From Enoplolaimus lenunculus (Eukaryota > Nematoda > Enoplea > Enoplida > Thoracostomopsidae), in NCBI GenBank assembly GCA_030248215.1, contig JASANG010000516.1:1-64000 (forward strand): a stretch of 64,000 nt of DNA, read 5' to 3'. The position numbers and the translations under genes were made by a program. Below, piece by piece: positions 47,301 through 55,894 of this stretch (position 1 is the first letter of the stretch; each line of letters opens with the position of its first letter). Below the pieces are notes generated by a model. It searched no databases and was not told the origin of the DNA. It saw nothing but the letters and a program-made list of their open reading frames with translations.

Positions 47301-48250
47301 GAGTTTCGGATATCCGAAATAGACAATTTAATTTTGAATATCCGGGTATATCCGGATAAATATCCGGCAAGAATTATTGCTGGATATCCGGTAGCCCGTT
47401 GTCGCATAGGGTTGACTATGAGGAAATCAACGCAATAAATGTGAATGAAATATTGCACAGCGCGTCGTGCATTACTATTACTACATTTATATACAGTACA
47501 AAATCTATATATAACGTGAGAGTTCTTCGGACGCGAGCGTCAAGTTTCTATAGCAAAGTAGTGAAGGTAAACGTCTTCCACCGTGAGGCTGCGATTCGAA
47601 TCCTGGCTTGAAATTACATTTTAGGCGCAATAGAAAATTTTCATGTGAAAAACGGTTAATGGAAAAAATTTTCAATTACTACTAATCTCTTTTCACATAG
47701 AGTTGATTACGAGGGCCAATATAAAGAACAGGGGCGGAACAGTATTATAAGCTTATTCCTAAGCCTAAACCTAAACCTAAGCGCAAAAATGAGAATATTT
47801 CTAAGCCTAAGCCAAGCAAAAAATAGTCTAAAGCTTAATAGTGCAACAGAAAAACCCTCCGCCACTGATCTTTACATGGGCCATTATGAGCAACTCAACG
47901 CAACGTATGTAACTGAAATACTGTACAACGTATTATGTATTACTATTACTACGTATATAAAGTACAAAATCTCCACAAGACGTGACAGCCACCTCTGGGA
48001 TTGGGATAACGGTTTTGAAACTACATTTTAGGCGGATTAGAAAATAATCATACAAAAAAGGGTTAATAATAATATTGAGGTATGTGGCCGCTGGCTGCTT
48101 ATAGCGTTTAGTTAATACAGAATTTTACCATATTTATTGCTCTTCATTTAAATTTAGATGTGCAACCGAGTACTTCAACTGAACATTCAACAATGTATGG
48201 CTGATTTGCTATTTTTTGTTGAAAATGATGGCAAGTTGACACTTGACTGA
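35327..48250 (+). CDS. ASH2L: ASH2/ASH2L, subunit of the H3K4 methyltransferase (COMPASS/MLL) complex
   Basis: Fourteen exons in unbroken phase: 35327-35430, 37384-37568, 40592-40683, 41072-41167, 41417-41485, 41729-41816, 42844-42937, 43204-43418, 43599-43766, 44078-44274, 44532-44624, 45507-45605, 45853-45912 and 48158-48250, giving 550 residues. The N-terminal PHD-like/zinc-finger region covers 33-86 (CYCG, LQCRCC, WVHMAC, KCKYC). The winged-helix DNA-binding part is about 98-170 ([19 protein letters not shown]). A basic linker lies at about 219-243. The SPRY domain covers 255-515 ([49 protein letters not shown]); its ARIGW arginine (363) is at the conserved RBBP5-binding position. The C-terminal helix ([10 protein letters not shown], about 534-543) matches the DPY30-binding motif. 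Nuclear; WRAD module role inferred from homology. All introns are GT-AG and the long ones are filled with mobile elements. The last exon is the least certain. Confidence 0.94.
35651..36930. repeat. Repeat-filled ASH2 intron 1
   Basis: It starts with a hAT-type end, CAGGGTGCGACCGGTGTGG, at 35651. A block around GCGAATATTCTTAAGCAC and GTGAAAGCTTAGTTCAGATA appears three times, about 35828-35870, 36295-36345 and inverted 36630-36700, with a fourth partial copy near 36010-36040. Another repeated motif is GGGGTCATTTTTT with GCGACGCTATGT nearby. The pattern suggests a rearranged foldback element rather than one simple MITE. Confidence 0.55.
37103..37180 (+). pseudogene. tRNA-like sequence in ASH2 intron 1
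   Basis: GCATGGTGTAGTGGTAGCGT and AAGGTTCGATTGC match pol III A and B boxes, and GTGCT/AGCAC forms a perfect five-base anticodon-type stem. But the loop lacks the usual U33, the T stem cannot form and the acceptor ends do not pair at the expected spacing. It is probably a tRNA-derived SINE head or pseudogene. Confidence 0.4.
37785..39130 (-). pseudogene. mariner/Tc1-type transposase relic, interrupted by a LINE
   Basis: Minus-strand translation gives, from right to left, [14 protein letters not shown] and ENPMHTTER (the stretch with the middle catalytic motif, usually NRHNVRIWGTENPH). After an interruption come [14 protein letters not shown] and [17 protein letters not shown] (usually WPPRSPDLTPLDFFLWG, which holds the last catalytic acid). 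This order is that of invertebrate DD-E mariner-like transposases. The right terminus ACAGGGTGCTTCATAAGTAA is typical of the family. Stops and frame changes are frequent, so it is an old relic. It lies in ASH2 intron 2. Confidence 0.8.
38300..38885 (+). mobile_element. LINE 3' fragment inserted in the mariner relic
   Basis: Plus-strand reading fragments include [21 protein letters not shown] residues near 38365 and [18 protein letters not shown] near 38750-38800, both landmarks of the jockey-type LINE C-terminus (...[10 protein letters not shown]..., ...HLFNCPAHPT...). It splits the transposase reading at both sides. It is 5'-truncated and damaged, and related to the minus-strand fragment at 30876. 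Confidence 0.75.
39150..39396. mobile_element. hAT-type element, TTCCGATT subfamily, joined to the next MITE
   Basis: It begins CCAGGTTGCAACCGGAATCC and matches 33485-33775 over the TTCCGATTCCGATT segment and the following TTGCATAAAAGTTCTGCATC block. Its right part runs into the element at 39401. An inverted copy of the same arrangement is at about 56600-57200. Confidence 0.65.
39401..39616. mobile_element. hAT-type MITE, CCGGATATT subfamily
   Basis: The 216-bp element has ends CAGGGATCGACC and the inverse GGTCGATCCCTG. The interior is dominated by CCGGATATT and ACCGGATA motifs. Similar sequence continues to about 40000 and recurs at about 40420-40560, 41878-42064, 55930-56120, 56840-56940 and 63300-63690. 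Confidence 0.7.
41878..42064. mobile_element. hAT-type MITE in ASH2 intron 6 with 8-bp target duplication
   Basis: The 187-bp element has ends CAGGGTGCGACCGG and the inverse CCGGTTGCACCTTG. The flanking octamers AATGTGAT (41870-41877) and AATGTAAT (42065-42072) match at seven of eight positions, which fits hAT. No coding content. Confidence 0.85.
44740..44875. repeat. Partial MITE with GGTCTCGGTC motifs in an ASH2 intron
   Basis: GACATGGGCGGTCTCGGTCA and later GTGGTCTCGGTCAATTTTTA are shared with the element at 50521-50830. Termini are eroded. Confidence 0.55.
47085..47400 (+). repeat. Dispersed repeat R2, second copy (ASH2 last intron)
   Basis: It aligns with 18715-19075 in order: GCCAACGCAAGTATTTATAG, GTAGCAATCTTCTAAACCGA, AATCAGTTTGTGGGTCAGGG, then a TTTCGGATATCCGAAATAG and CGGATAAATATCCGG tail. 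Confidence 0.75.
47400..48080 (+). repeat. Two SINE-like repeats in tandem, the second split by a MITE
   Basis: The first copy (about 47400-47690) holds GGTTGACTATGAGGAAATCA, CAAAATCTATATATAACG and a B-box-like GCGATTCGAATCCTGG, matching 18120-18375. The second (about 47690-48080) starts AGTTGATTACGAG, is interrupted at 47714-47882, and resumes ATTATGAGCAACTCAACGCA, with later CAAAATCTCCACAAGACG as in the copy at 18200. Confidence 0.7.
47714..47882. mobile_element. TTAGGC-bearing MITE with 8-bp target duplication
   Basis: The 169-bp element has ends GGCCAATATAAAGAACAGGG and inverse CCACTGATCTTTACATGGGCC (21 nt region, near-match). The flanks ATTACGAG (47706-47713) and ATTATGAG (47883-47890) match at seven of eight positions. 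Inside are CCTAAGCCTAAACCTAAACC-type arrays. It interrupts a SINE-like repeat whose uninterrupted relative is at about 47405. Confidence 0.88.
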
Positions 48251-48539
48251 ATACCAAGCAGTCCATCGGAAATGCGATTTGAACTGCTCGCGGTTTCTGG
48301 AAGCACAAACGCGACTGCAATCGGTTTCAAAAGCAACTTTAACTGCGGCCACAATCGCGACTCTGGACGCGACGGGTCGCAAGCAAAAAACTTCAACCAC
48401 CGATATTATAAAAGCGCGATCGCAGACGCAGTAGCGATTATTGTGCAGTAAATTGTTTCTGTGACTGTACCTCTATTTGATAACCGTTTCCAAAAACACA
48501 TGTTTGACAGATTGGCCAATGGTACTTCGGGGGGGGTGG

Positions 48540-48672
48540 ACGTAATAGTAATATATGCATATACCAAAGCGTAAGCCTTAGCGTAAGGATAATTCTGTAA
48601 CGAAGCATAAGCAAAACAGTCTAAAACGTAAGTCCCGCTACAAAATTGTCCCCCCTCAAAGTAACATGGGCC
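48540..48672. mobile_element. Diverged TTAGGC-bearing MITE
   Basis: It contains GCGTAAGCCTTAGCGTAAGG, AACAGTCTAAAACGTAAG and a terminal AACATGGGCC, in the order expected for the family. The left terminus is unclear. It lies just past the ASH2 stop codon and may overlap the 3' UTR. Confidence 0.6.
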
Positions 48673-49175
48673 GACAAACTTATGAATGCCGGAGACCAAC
48701 TTCGAAGTTTATAGATCTGTTGCTTCCTTTTTCCTTGCATTCAACTGTTTATTTATTCAACATTGGGCGCCAATGAAAACGACCTATTGCCGGCATTTTC
48801 TTTGTCTCACCAACATGTAAATAAACCTTATTAAAGTCTGATGCATGATTTCAATTATAGGTTTCACTCAATTTGTGCACGTACTTGGTGTCGAATTTTA
48901 ATACATTCATTATTATCTCGTGTGATGTCTTGTTCAGTACAAATTTAACGAAAGAGTTGGGTATCTACTATGTTTTGTATGTCCTGATCTGCGCTTCTGA
49001 TACCAGGCTGCAACCGGACGTGAAAAATACCGCAGCCGGAGGTCGGCAAAATTTGCCAGAACCGGAGGCGACTCGGAATTACTAACTTAGCTTAAACAAT
49101 GTTTAATTGTTAAGGTTTATTTTTTAAAAAATCCTGACAATTTGTTCTCAAAATGGTACCAAGCCAAACTAACTG

Positions 49176-49705
49176 AGCAAAACAATTTTTGTTACAAACA
49201 ACTACAAAAAATTCGACACTGAAATTCAAGAACCTCTGGTAAAAATTCTATCGAACCAGGAGGTAGATTTTGTGTTGGAGCTAGAGTTAATTGTTGTGAA
49301 AAAGCAAGTGTAAACCAAATTCTTAACGACACGTTTCATTATTGTTAAAATTGGCAAATTCGGTCAACTTTGCACAACTTTTTATAAAATACCAATACAT
49401 TTCATAACCGAAACTCCGCTCAAGTCAGGTTGTTAATTTTAGCAAAACAATTTTTGTTACAAACAACTACAAAAAATTCGACACTGAAATTCAAGAACCT
49501 CTGGTAAAAATTCTACCGAACCAGGAGGTAGATTTTGTGTTGGAGCTAGAGTTAATTGTTGTGAAAAAGCAAGTGTAAACCAAATTCTTAACGACACGTT
49601 TCATTATTGTTAAAATTGGCAAATTCGGTCAACTTTGCACAACTTTTTATAAAATACCAATACATTTCATAACCGAAACTCCGCTCAAGTCAGGTTGTTA
49701 ATTTT
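49176..49705. repeat. 265-bp tandem duplication
   Basis: 49176-49440 and 49441-49705 are identical apart from one substitution that I can see (TTCTATCG versus TTCTACCG). The unit includes the right part of a hAT-type element of the CCGGAGCCGGAGG subfamily, whose left end (CAGGCTGCAACCGGACG) is at about 49006. Near identity means the duplication is recent, or an assembly artefact. Confidence 0.93.
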
Positions 49706-50118
49706 AGCAAATATCCACGGTAAAGGGCTGGTAAAAATGGTGGAAACGGATAGTGATCAAAATAACGGATCCCCACTATGTATAGATGGGCACCGGATAT
49801 GTATCCGAAATGATGTATCAAAATATCCGAAATGCTATTTTGTTAAAAAGATTTTTGGAATAATTTGCATTGTTTAACTACAAAAGTAGCTGGAGCTGAC
49901 CAAAAAATTTGTATTCAAACCTCTGTCCGAATATTGAACTGAATTCTTGAGTTTTGTGAGTAGATTTGGTTTTTGGCGTATATTATTCATAACATTTTAA
50001 AGCTGTTTGACTTTGGCCTTTTTTGTAATAAGCTCGGTCCTGTAGTGGACCTTGTGTATGAAAAGTAGTTTAGTGTTCAAATGCTTTGTCTTTTGTGTTT
50101 GAGATAAAATATAGGTAT

Positions 50119-50475
50119 CAGGGTGTAACCAGAGGTGAAAAATACCGGAGCCAGAACTGGAAGTCAGCGAAACTTGCCGGAGCCGGAGGTGAGGCGAAAT
50201 AAAGTAAGTGGTAAAAATGATGGTTAATTAACTAATTTTAGCCAATATCTGCAATATGTTGTTAAGTTCTTTTGTTTTACGCTATTCTCTGTGAAATTTC
50301 GGAGATTGTTCCCTGAAAATTGTCACAATAGTACAACGAAACGTCCTGAACAGATAAATTTTTGCAAAATTATGCAAAATTACTACCGAAATTGCCGGAA
50401 CCTCCGGAAAAATTCTACCGGAGCCGGAGATCGATTTTCTGAAGAAGTCTGAGGCAGACCTCCGGTTGTACCCTG
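50119..50475. mobile_element. hAT-type MITE, CCGGAGCCGGAGG subfamily, inside R1
   Basis: The 357-bp element has ends CAGGGTGTAACCAG and the inverse CCGGTTGTACCCTG. The flanks ATAGGTAT (50111-50118) and ACAGGTAT (50476-50483) match at seven of eight positions. The uninterrupted R1 copy near 17780 has a single TTAGGTAT at this place. Related copies: 51955-52271 and about 49006-49270. Confidence 0.9.
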
Positions 50476-50520
50476 ACAGGTATACTTAAAATGGAGCTAT
50501 ACTTTTGATGACGTCCGGTG

Positions 50521-50830
50521 CAGGGATGGGCGGTCTCGGTCTCATCAAGCCTTGGGAGTTGGCTGGTCTCGGTCTGTGTCTCGCATTTTTCATTCTCGGT
50601 GGTTTGCAAACCGAGACCGTTCGAAGAGCATGGCGACAGTAGCCAAGTGAAAACGTAAAAAATAAATTTTGGCGGCGATTTATTAGTTCATTTGTATGAA
50701 GCGGCAATTCCAGGCATATAAAGATATTCAAAAGTTGTGTTTATCTAACTTTTATTTTCCGTATCGGTAAAAAATGGACCGAGATTGAAAGTCTTGGTCT
50801 CGCTTTTTTGACCGTGACCGCCCATCCCTG
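50521..50830. mobile_element. MITE with CAGGGATGGGCGGTC ends, inside R1
   Basis: The 310-bp element has termini CAGGGATGGGCGGTC and the inverse GACCGCCCATCCCTG. The flanks GTCCGGTG and GTTCGCCG match at five of eight positions. It separates GATGACGTCCGG from the CGTCC...CCGTACGGCA block that is contiguous in the R1 copy at 17820-17850. GGTCTCGGTCTC motifs recur inside. Confidence 0.85.
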
Positions 50831-51198
50831 GTTCGCCGTCCATCACCGTACGGCATTGTATCAATTATACATTGCATCGCATAACAAATCAAAGTTTTTA
50901 AACTTGCGGTGCCGTACAGCATCGGACGTGGCCGCACGACAAGTATATATCGCTGCCCTTCTTTTTAAACATTTTTCTTAAGCTTACGAAATTTATGTGC
51001 TAACTGTTAGCATGTATATGATAGGTTTTAGTTGTTCCGTTTACAGAATAAACAGCTTCGTTCGTTTGCTGGAAAAGGGAAATTTTTGCATCCGCCGCTG
51101 AAAGGCACCACTAAAAGTAAACATGGGCTGATGTTTGTGCGATTTAGCGTAAGTATATATATTTCAACGTGGTTCTTTCTTTTTGGAACGGGCCACTC

Positions 51199-51834
51199 GG
51201 GCCCATGTATAAAGATCAGGGGCGGAACGTTTTTCTGTAGGACTGCAATAGAGTAAGCTTAATGCGGGGTTCACGTTATAACCGGGGCATGCAGGACACG
51301 GATTGCCCATGTTGATTCGACATCAACGTTAAAATTCGGGCTCTTAATATATCGGGTAAACAGACAAAACTCCAATGTCATATGACATTACCTAGCTTAC
51401 AAACCACCGCTCTCAAATGATCAATGTGTACAAGGGACGGTATGTCACGTGATACTGTGGGACATTTATGCGAATATCATGATATTCCAAAATTTCAACG
51501 AATATCATATGATATTCAGCGGGGCAATGTAACCTTTGGATGCTAATAAATGAATAAAAAGTTGGACGGCAGCGGCAATACCTCGAATATCTTATGATAT
51601 TGAAGTACAAAAGGTGATCCACACACGATAATAGCAGACAAATATATACGAATTTTACCCAATAGTCTAACAGGGACAAAACGTATCCCAAGCTGCCCCG
51701 GTTATAACGTAACCTCGCATAAGTTTGGACTAATTTTTTCGCTTCGCTTAGGCTTCGGAATATGCTCATTCTTACGCTTAGGCTTAGGAATTTGCTTACA
51801 ATACTGTTCCGCACCCCTGTTCATTACATCGGCC
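51199..51834. mobile_element. TTAGGC-bearing MITE split by another element
   Basis: The outer ends are GGCCCATGTATAAAGATCAG and the inverse of GGCCGATGTAATGAACAGGG. The flanks GCCACTCG (51191-51198) and ACCACTCG (51835-51842) match at seven of eight positions. The two halves, 51199-51262 and 51720-51834, join to the normal family structure, with GCTTAGGCTTCGG and TTACGCTTAGGCTTAGG arrays in the right half. Confidence 0.9.
51263..51719. mobile_element. TIR element with TAA duplication nested in a TTAGGC MITE
   Basis: The 457-bp element has left end TGCGGGGTTCACGTTATAAC and right end, inverted, TGCGAGGTTACGTTATAACC, both continuing CGGGGCA. TAA flanks both sides (51260-51262, 51720-51722). The interior has palindromes such as CGAATATCATATGATATTC and GTCATATGAC. 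Much of it is an inverted, shorter version of 52442-53119. Confidence 0.9.
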
Positions 51835-51954
51835 ACCACTCGTATACTGTAGTGACCCGAATAAGAGGGGGAGGCCGATATTTATTTCGTTTCTCCCGAG
51901 GGACCCCTTCCCGTTATTTGGTTACTGACTTTATTTTTAACCACCCCTCATTAC

Positions 51955-52271
51955 CAGGGTACAACCGAAAGTCTGGCTCCGGCAGAAAATCGGCCTCCGG
52001 CTCCGGTAGAATTTTCGCCAAAGGTTCAGGCAATTTGGTAGTAAAATTTTGCATAATTTTGCAAAATTTATGTTTAGCGCGTTTTGTGTCACTTTTGTTA
52101 CAATTTTCATGAAGTTCCGAGATTTCGCAGAAAATTAGCGCAAAACCAAACAACATTGCATATATTGGTTAAAATTAACTAACCATTATTTTTACTACCT
52201 AATTTCGCCTCACCTCCGGCAAGTTTAGTTGACCTCCGGCTCCGGTATTTTTCACCTCCGGTTGCACCCTG
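51955..52271. mobile_element. hAT-type MITE, CCGGAGCCGGAGG subfamily, inverted relative to 50119
   Basis: The 317-bp element has ends CAGGGTACAACCG and the inverse CGGTTGCACCCTG. The flanks CTCATTAC and TTCGTTAC match at six of eight positions. The interior matches the copy at 50119-50475 in the opposite direction. Confidence 0.85.
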
Positions 52272-52294
52272 TTCGTTACTGATAAGTTGAACCA

Positions 52295-53125
52295 TGTTAC
52301 TGTTAGAGCCGTTCCGGTTTCTGGTGGGTCTGTAAAAGAGTAAGCTTACATTCTAGACTACATTTCTTTGCTTAGGCTAAGGAATACGCGTTTGCAACGC
52401 TTAGGCTTAGGAATACGCTTCATCTACTGTTACGGCCCTTATGCGGGGTTCAAGTTATAACCGGGGCAGCTTGGGACACGTTTTGTCCCTATTAGACTAT
52501 TGGGTAACATTTTGTCTGCTTATAAACCCTATATCGCATTCAAAAATTCGTATTTGTCTGCTATCATCATGTGTAGGTCACCCTTTGTCCTTCAATATCA
52601 TATGATATTCTACGTATTGTCAGCGAATATCATATGATATATTTTCAAATGTCTGCATACTTGAGGTAACATACCCAAATTGTCCTATTGAATATCATAT
52701 GATACTAGAATTTGAAATTTGAGTTTTTTAATTATGACACTGTTTTTCGAAGCGGTTTTGTGCCGGAAATGAATTTGCAGACGTGTATTTAGTATTTTAA
52801 GCACAGCTGTGCCTTTGCCGTCCGACTTTCCATTAGTTTATTAGCACCCGAAAATTACACTGTCCCGCAGAATATCATATGATATTTGTTTAAATTTTGG
52901 AATATCATATGATATTCGCATAAATGTTCCACAGTATCACGTAATATACCGTGCCTTGTACACATTGATGACTTGAGAGCGGTGGTTTGTAAGCTAATGT
53001 CATATGACATTCGAGTTTTGTCTGTTGACCTAATATAAGAGCCCAAACTTAACGTTGACGTCGAATCAACATAGGACAAACCGTGTCCCGCCTACCCCGG
53101 TTTTAACGTGAACCCCGCATTAAGT
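52295..53125. mobile_element. TTAGGC-bearing MITE split by a 678-bp element
   Basis: The left part, ACCATGTTACTGTTAGAGCC through GTAAGCTTACATTCTAGAC and TTAGGCTTAGG arrays to TACTGTTACGGCCCTTA, follows the family consensus. It is then broken by 52442-53119. The far terminus is not recognisable after the insertion. Confidence 0.75.
52442..53119. mobile_element. 678-bp TIR element with TTA duplication and palindrome array
   Basis: The left end is TGCGGGGTTCAAGTTATAAC and the right end, inverted, is TGCGGGGTTCACGTTAAAAC; both continue CGGGG and include GGGACACG. TTA is present on both sides (52439-52441, 53120-53122). The interior has at least five copies of the palindrome GAATATCATATGATATTC or close variants (near 52593, 52625, 52687, 52868, 52899) and a related ATGTCATATGACAT near 53001. 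No transposase. Confidence 0.9.
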
Positions 53126-53634
53126 ATATAATCCGGTACTGCAACTAACCGTTGAATTAAACCTTTGTTTGTCTTTGTGTTAATAGCTTGATCGATAATG
53201 CAAGGTTATACTTAGGGTACAGCGACAAACAAATTGAAAAATGTGCGGATATCCGAAATTAAATTTTTTAATTGGCTAAAATTAATTAACCATCATTTTT
53301 ACTAACTAATATCGCCTCATTTTCTTTAACAACCTGAGATAGATCTCGGTTGCGCACGCCGGCTGATTTTCGACTATGGAATTTTGAATAATTCCGTTTA
53401 GAAAATTTTCAAAATGGCGTGAGTAGTATTCGTTGTGCAAGTTGGGTACTTTTTTTATTTCCCTTTTCATAGATACTCAAATCAAAACTTTATCCAATAC
53501 CAAAACTTTATTACAAACCAACGTAAGCAATAGTTATATAGTAAGGTTTCCCGTGTCTCAGACATTTACTGCATGTCGTAGCGCTGTTCCAAGTGCACAA
53601 TTTCAAGCCACACGAGTGCAAAACGAGTTTCAAC

Positions 53635-53930
53635 CAGGGTGTAACTGGATAGTAGAAACAACGAAAACGAATAATGATCAAAATAACGAAAACGGAAAAC
53701 GAAAAACAGTTTCTAAGATGTTTTATTTTTGTGCCATTTTTTGACGAAAAATAGCAGATTACACCGAAAATTTTAAGGTTTCGCATAAATTTCGTAATTT
53801 ATATTTCATTTTAAACAATTGCAACATATCTATAATGAAAAATTGCGAGACATATACGTGATTTACAACTGAGCAGAATTTCCAGTATTTCTATAAACGG
53901 AAACCAAAACGGATATTCGGTAACACCCTG
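53635..53930. mobile_element. hAT-type MITE with 8-bp target duplication
   Basis: The 296-bp element has ends CAGGGTGTAACTGG and inverse ...GGTAACACCCTG. The flanks GTTTCAAC (53627-53634) and GTTTTAAC (53931-53938) match at seven of eight. The interior block GCAACATAYCTRTAATGAAA and ATTGCGAGAYATATACGTGA is shared with about 18550-18600. Confidence 0.88.
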
Positions 53931-54257
53931 GTTTTAACACGAATGCGTTACCACGAGTGTTGCAAGAGTAGATTGCTGAAAGGTTTCTGTATTAAACGAT
54001 GCTCCGTGTGTGCAATTTGAGTCGAACTAAGCGATGCGAGAATTGCTCACTCGGATTATCGTCATCGCGTGCGAGTAACTGTCTCGGTCTCGCAAAACCG
54101 TGCTAGAACTGTGTAATATCACGGCTTTGTAACTGAGCTGCTGAATGTGCAGTCTATTCCGGGATGTTTGTTGTATTCGGTTTTATTTACTATAAAAATT
54201 CATCAAAAACCATTGATTTGATGTCAATGATATTTTTGGAAGATTGTTCAGCTTGTT

Positions 54258-54418
54258 TGCCCATGTGTAGAACAGGACCTTAACAGTAGTATAAGCATAT
54301 GCCTAAACCAAAGCCTAAGAACTCATGTCAAAGCCTATGCCAAACCAAAAAAGTTAGTCTAAAACTTAAACTGACTCTATTACAGCAAAACGCTCCGACC
54401 CCGTTCTATACATGGGCC
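54258..54418. mobile_element. TTAGGC-bearing MITE with perfect 8-bp target duplication
   Basis: The 161-bp element has ends TGCCCATGTGTAGAACAGGA and the inverse of GGCCCATGTATAGAACGGGG. It is flanked on both sides by AGCTTGTT (54250-54257 and 54419-54426). The interior has GCCTAAACCAAAGCCTAAG-type arrays. Confidence 0.92.
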
Positions 54419-54879
54419 AGCTTGTTGATCAGCATTGTATGACAAATTGCCGACTTTTGCAGTACGTAAGGCTTATATTTTAATTTTAGCTACGTAATAT
54501 ATACCTATTCGTTTCCAGGACAACGAGATTAATAATCAGTTTTGTTTGAGATCTGTGAAGTCAAACTAAAGGACAGCCTTAACTGATTCCCTTATTATAT
54601 TTTCACTCCGCCCACTGCCGGTGTTCTTTATACAATAAAAGTCCAAATCAGTAGACCCATCAACGTGTCTGCACTGCGATACCGTTGCACCACAATAAAT
54701 CGAATATGTATATTTATATTTAGATACAGTAATAAAGTATGTATTCCAATTATTTTGAACAGATCAACTGAAAAGTATTAAAACATAGCTAACGGAACAC
54801 CTGTATCCAGAACCAAATTGACCCATGCTAATGGAAATATAAAAATTGCTTCGCCTTTTTGAAGAAAACCTTAACATTG

Positions 54880-55275
54880 CCCGTAGTGGTGGGCAAAGGA
54901 CATTTTTTCATGTCCGCATATCCGACAATTCTTGCTGGATATCTTTCCGGACATTCGTACATATCCGGATATCTGGATATCCGAAAGTAAATGTTCAATT
55001 TCGGATATCCGAAACGCGATTTTGTGTTTTTGGGTTTTTGGGTTTCCAAACATCAATTTTCGTACCTTAAGTACTTGTTTTAAGTTGTTGCTCCATGGAA
55101 ACTATCCTGAATCACAAGTTGATTGTTACGAGCGTAAAACAATTCTAAAAATACTTATTTATTATGCAACTGGTTCAATAGTGCTCAGTCTTCGGTTTAG
55201 CAGATTGCTACTGACTAAAAAATACTTGCGTTGGCAACCTGAAATTGAGCTGATTTGGTTTGTTTCCGTCTGATT
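54880..55275 (-). repeat. Dispersed repeat R2, inverted copy
   Basis: The reverse of 18715-19075. It opens with CCGGATATCTGGATATCCGA-type palindromes and ends with ATTGCTACTGACTAAAAAAT and TTGCGTTGGCAACC. Confidence 0.75.
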
Positions 55276-55538
55276 TAAACCACAGGCAACAGCGATTATA
55301 TCGAATGTCACCCATCCCTCGAACTATAAAAGCAATTTTTTCACCAAAAAATTTTTGATGGTGGAAAAATTGTAAGGTAACTGTGGAACTAAAAATGTAT
55401 TTTCAAAAGTTAAGAAATTTATATTTTTATGTTAACTGTTGTTTACAACCGAGGGTTGCCTAACATGCCGTGCACTGGAATGTAAATCGGTTATATAATA
55501 TGAGCAGAACCTATTTAATTTTAAATCTGGTACGAACT

Positions 55539-55894
55539 ATGTAGTGACCTGAATAAAAGGATCGCGACTGATATTGTTTTGCCTTATTTTTATTCCATCC
55601 CAAGCTAGTTAGACCCAGCGCCCTTCACCCTTCTTTTTTATTTTTTTTAGGCAGAATAAACTTGGCCCGAAGCATTTTTATTGATTCCCATGTCCGTTAA
55701 TCCTTTTCTGGATTTAATAACGTTTATGCCAGTTGTCTGAGAGTCTGTTAAATAACTGAGCAGTGCAAGCCATTCTTCTGTTTTGGTCTCTATTATGGAC
55801 TGTAGAACTTAAGGACCATATGCACTAACGAACTTTAATAAGGGATGAAGACTGACCCCCTATTATTACCTCCCTCTTAGTCTGGTAGCTACAG
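55539..55894. mobile_element. Possible MITE with TGTAGTGACCTGAATAA end
   Basis: The left end TGTAGTGACCTGAATAAAAG and the right end (inverse CTGTAGCTACCAGACTAAGA) form imperfect inverted repeats. The left terminus recurs at 51846 and about 16793 (CTGTAGGACCCGAATAAGAG), so a dispersed family is likely. Confidence 0.5.

Larger units (their letters stand above)
49785..51105. repeat. Dispersed repeat R1, second copy, with two nested MITEs
   Basis: It carries the same ordered landmarks as 17425-18110, but the series is interrupted at 50119-50475 and 50521-50830 by inserted elements. Removing them mentally restores collinearity with the first copy. Confidence 0.78.
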
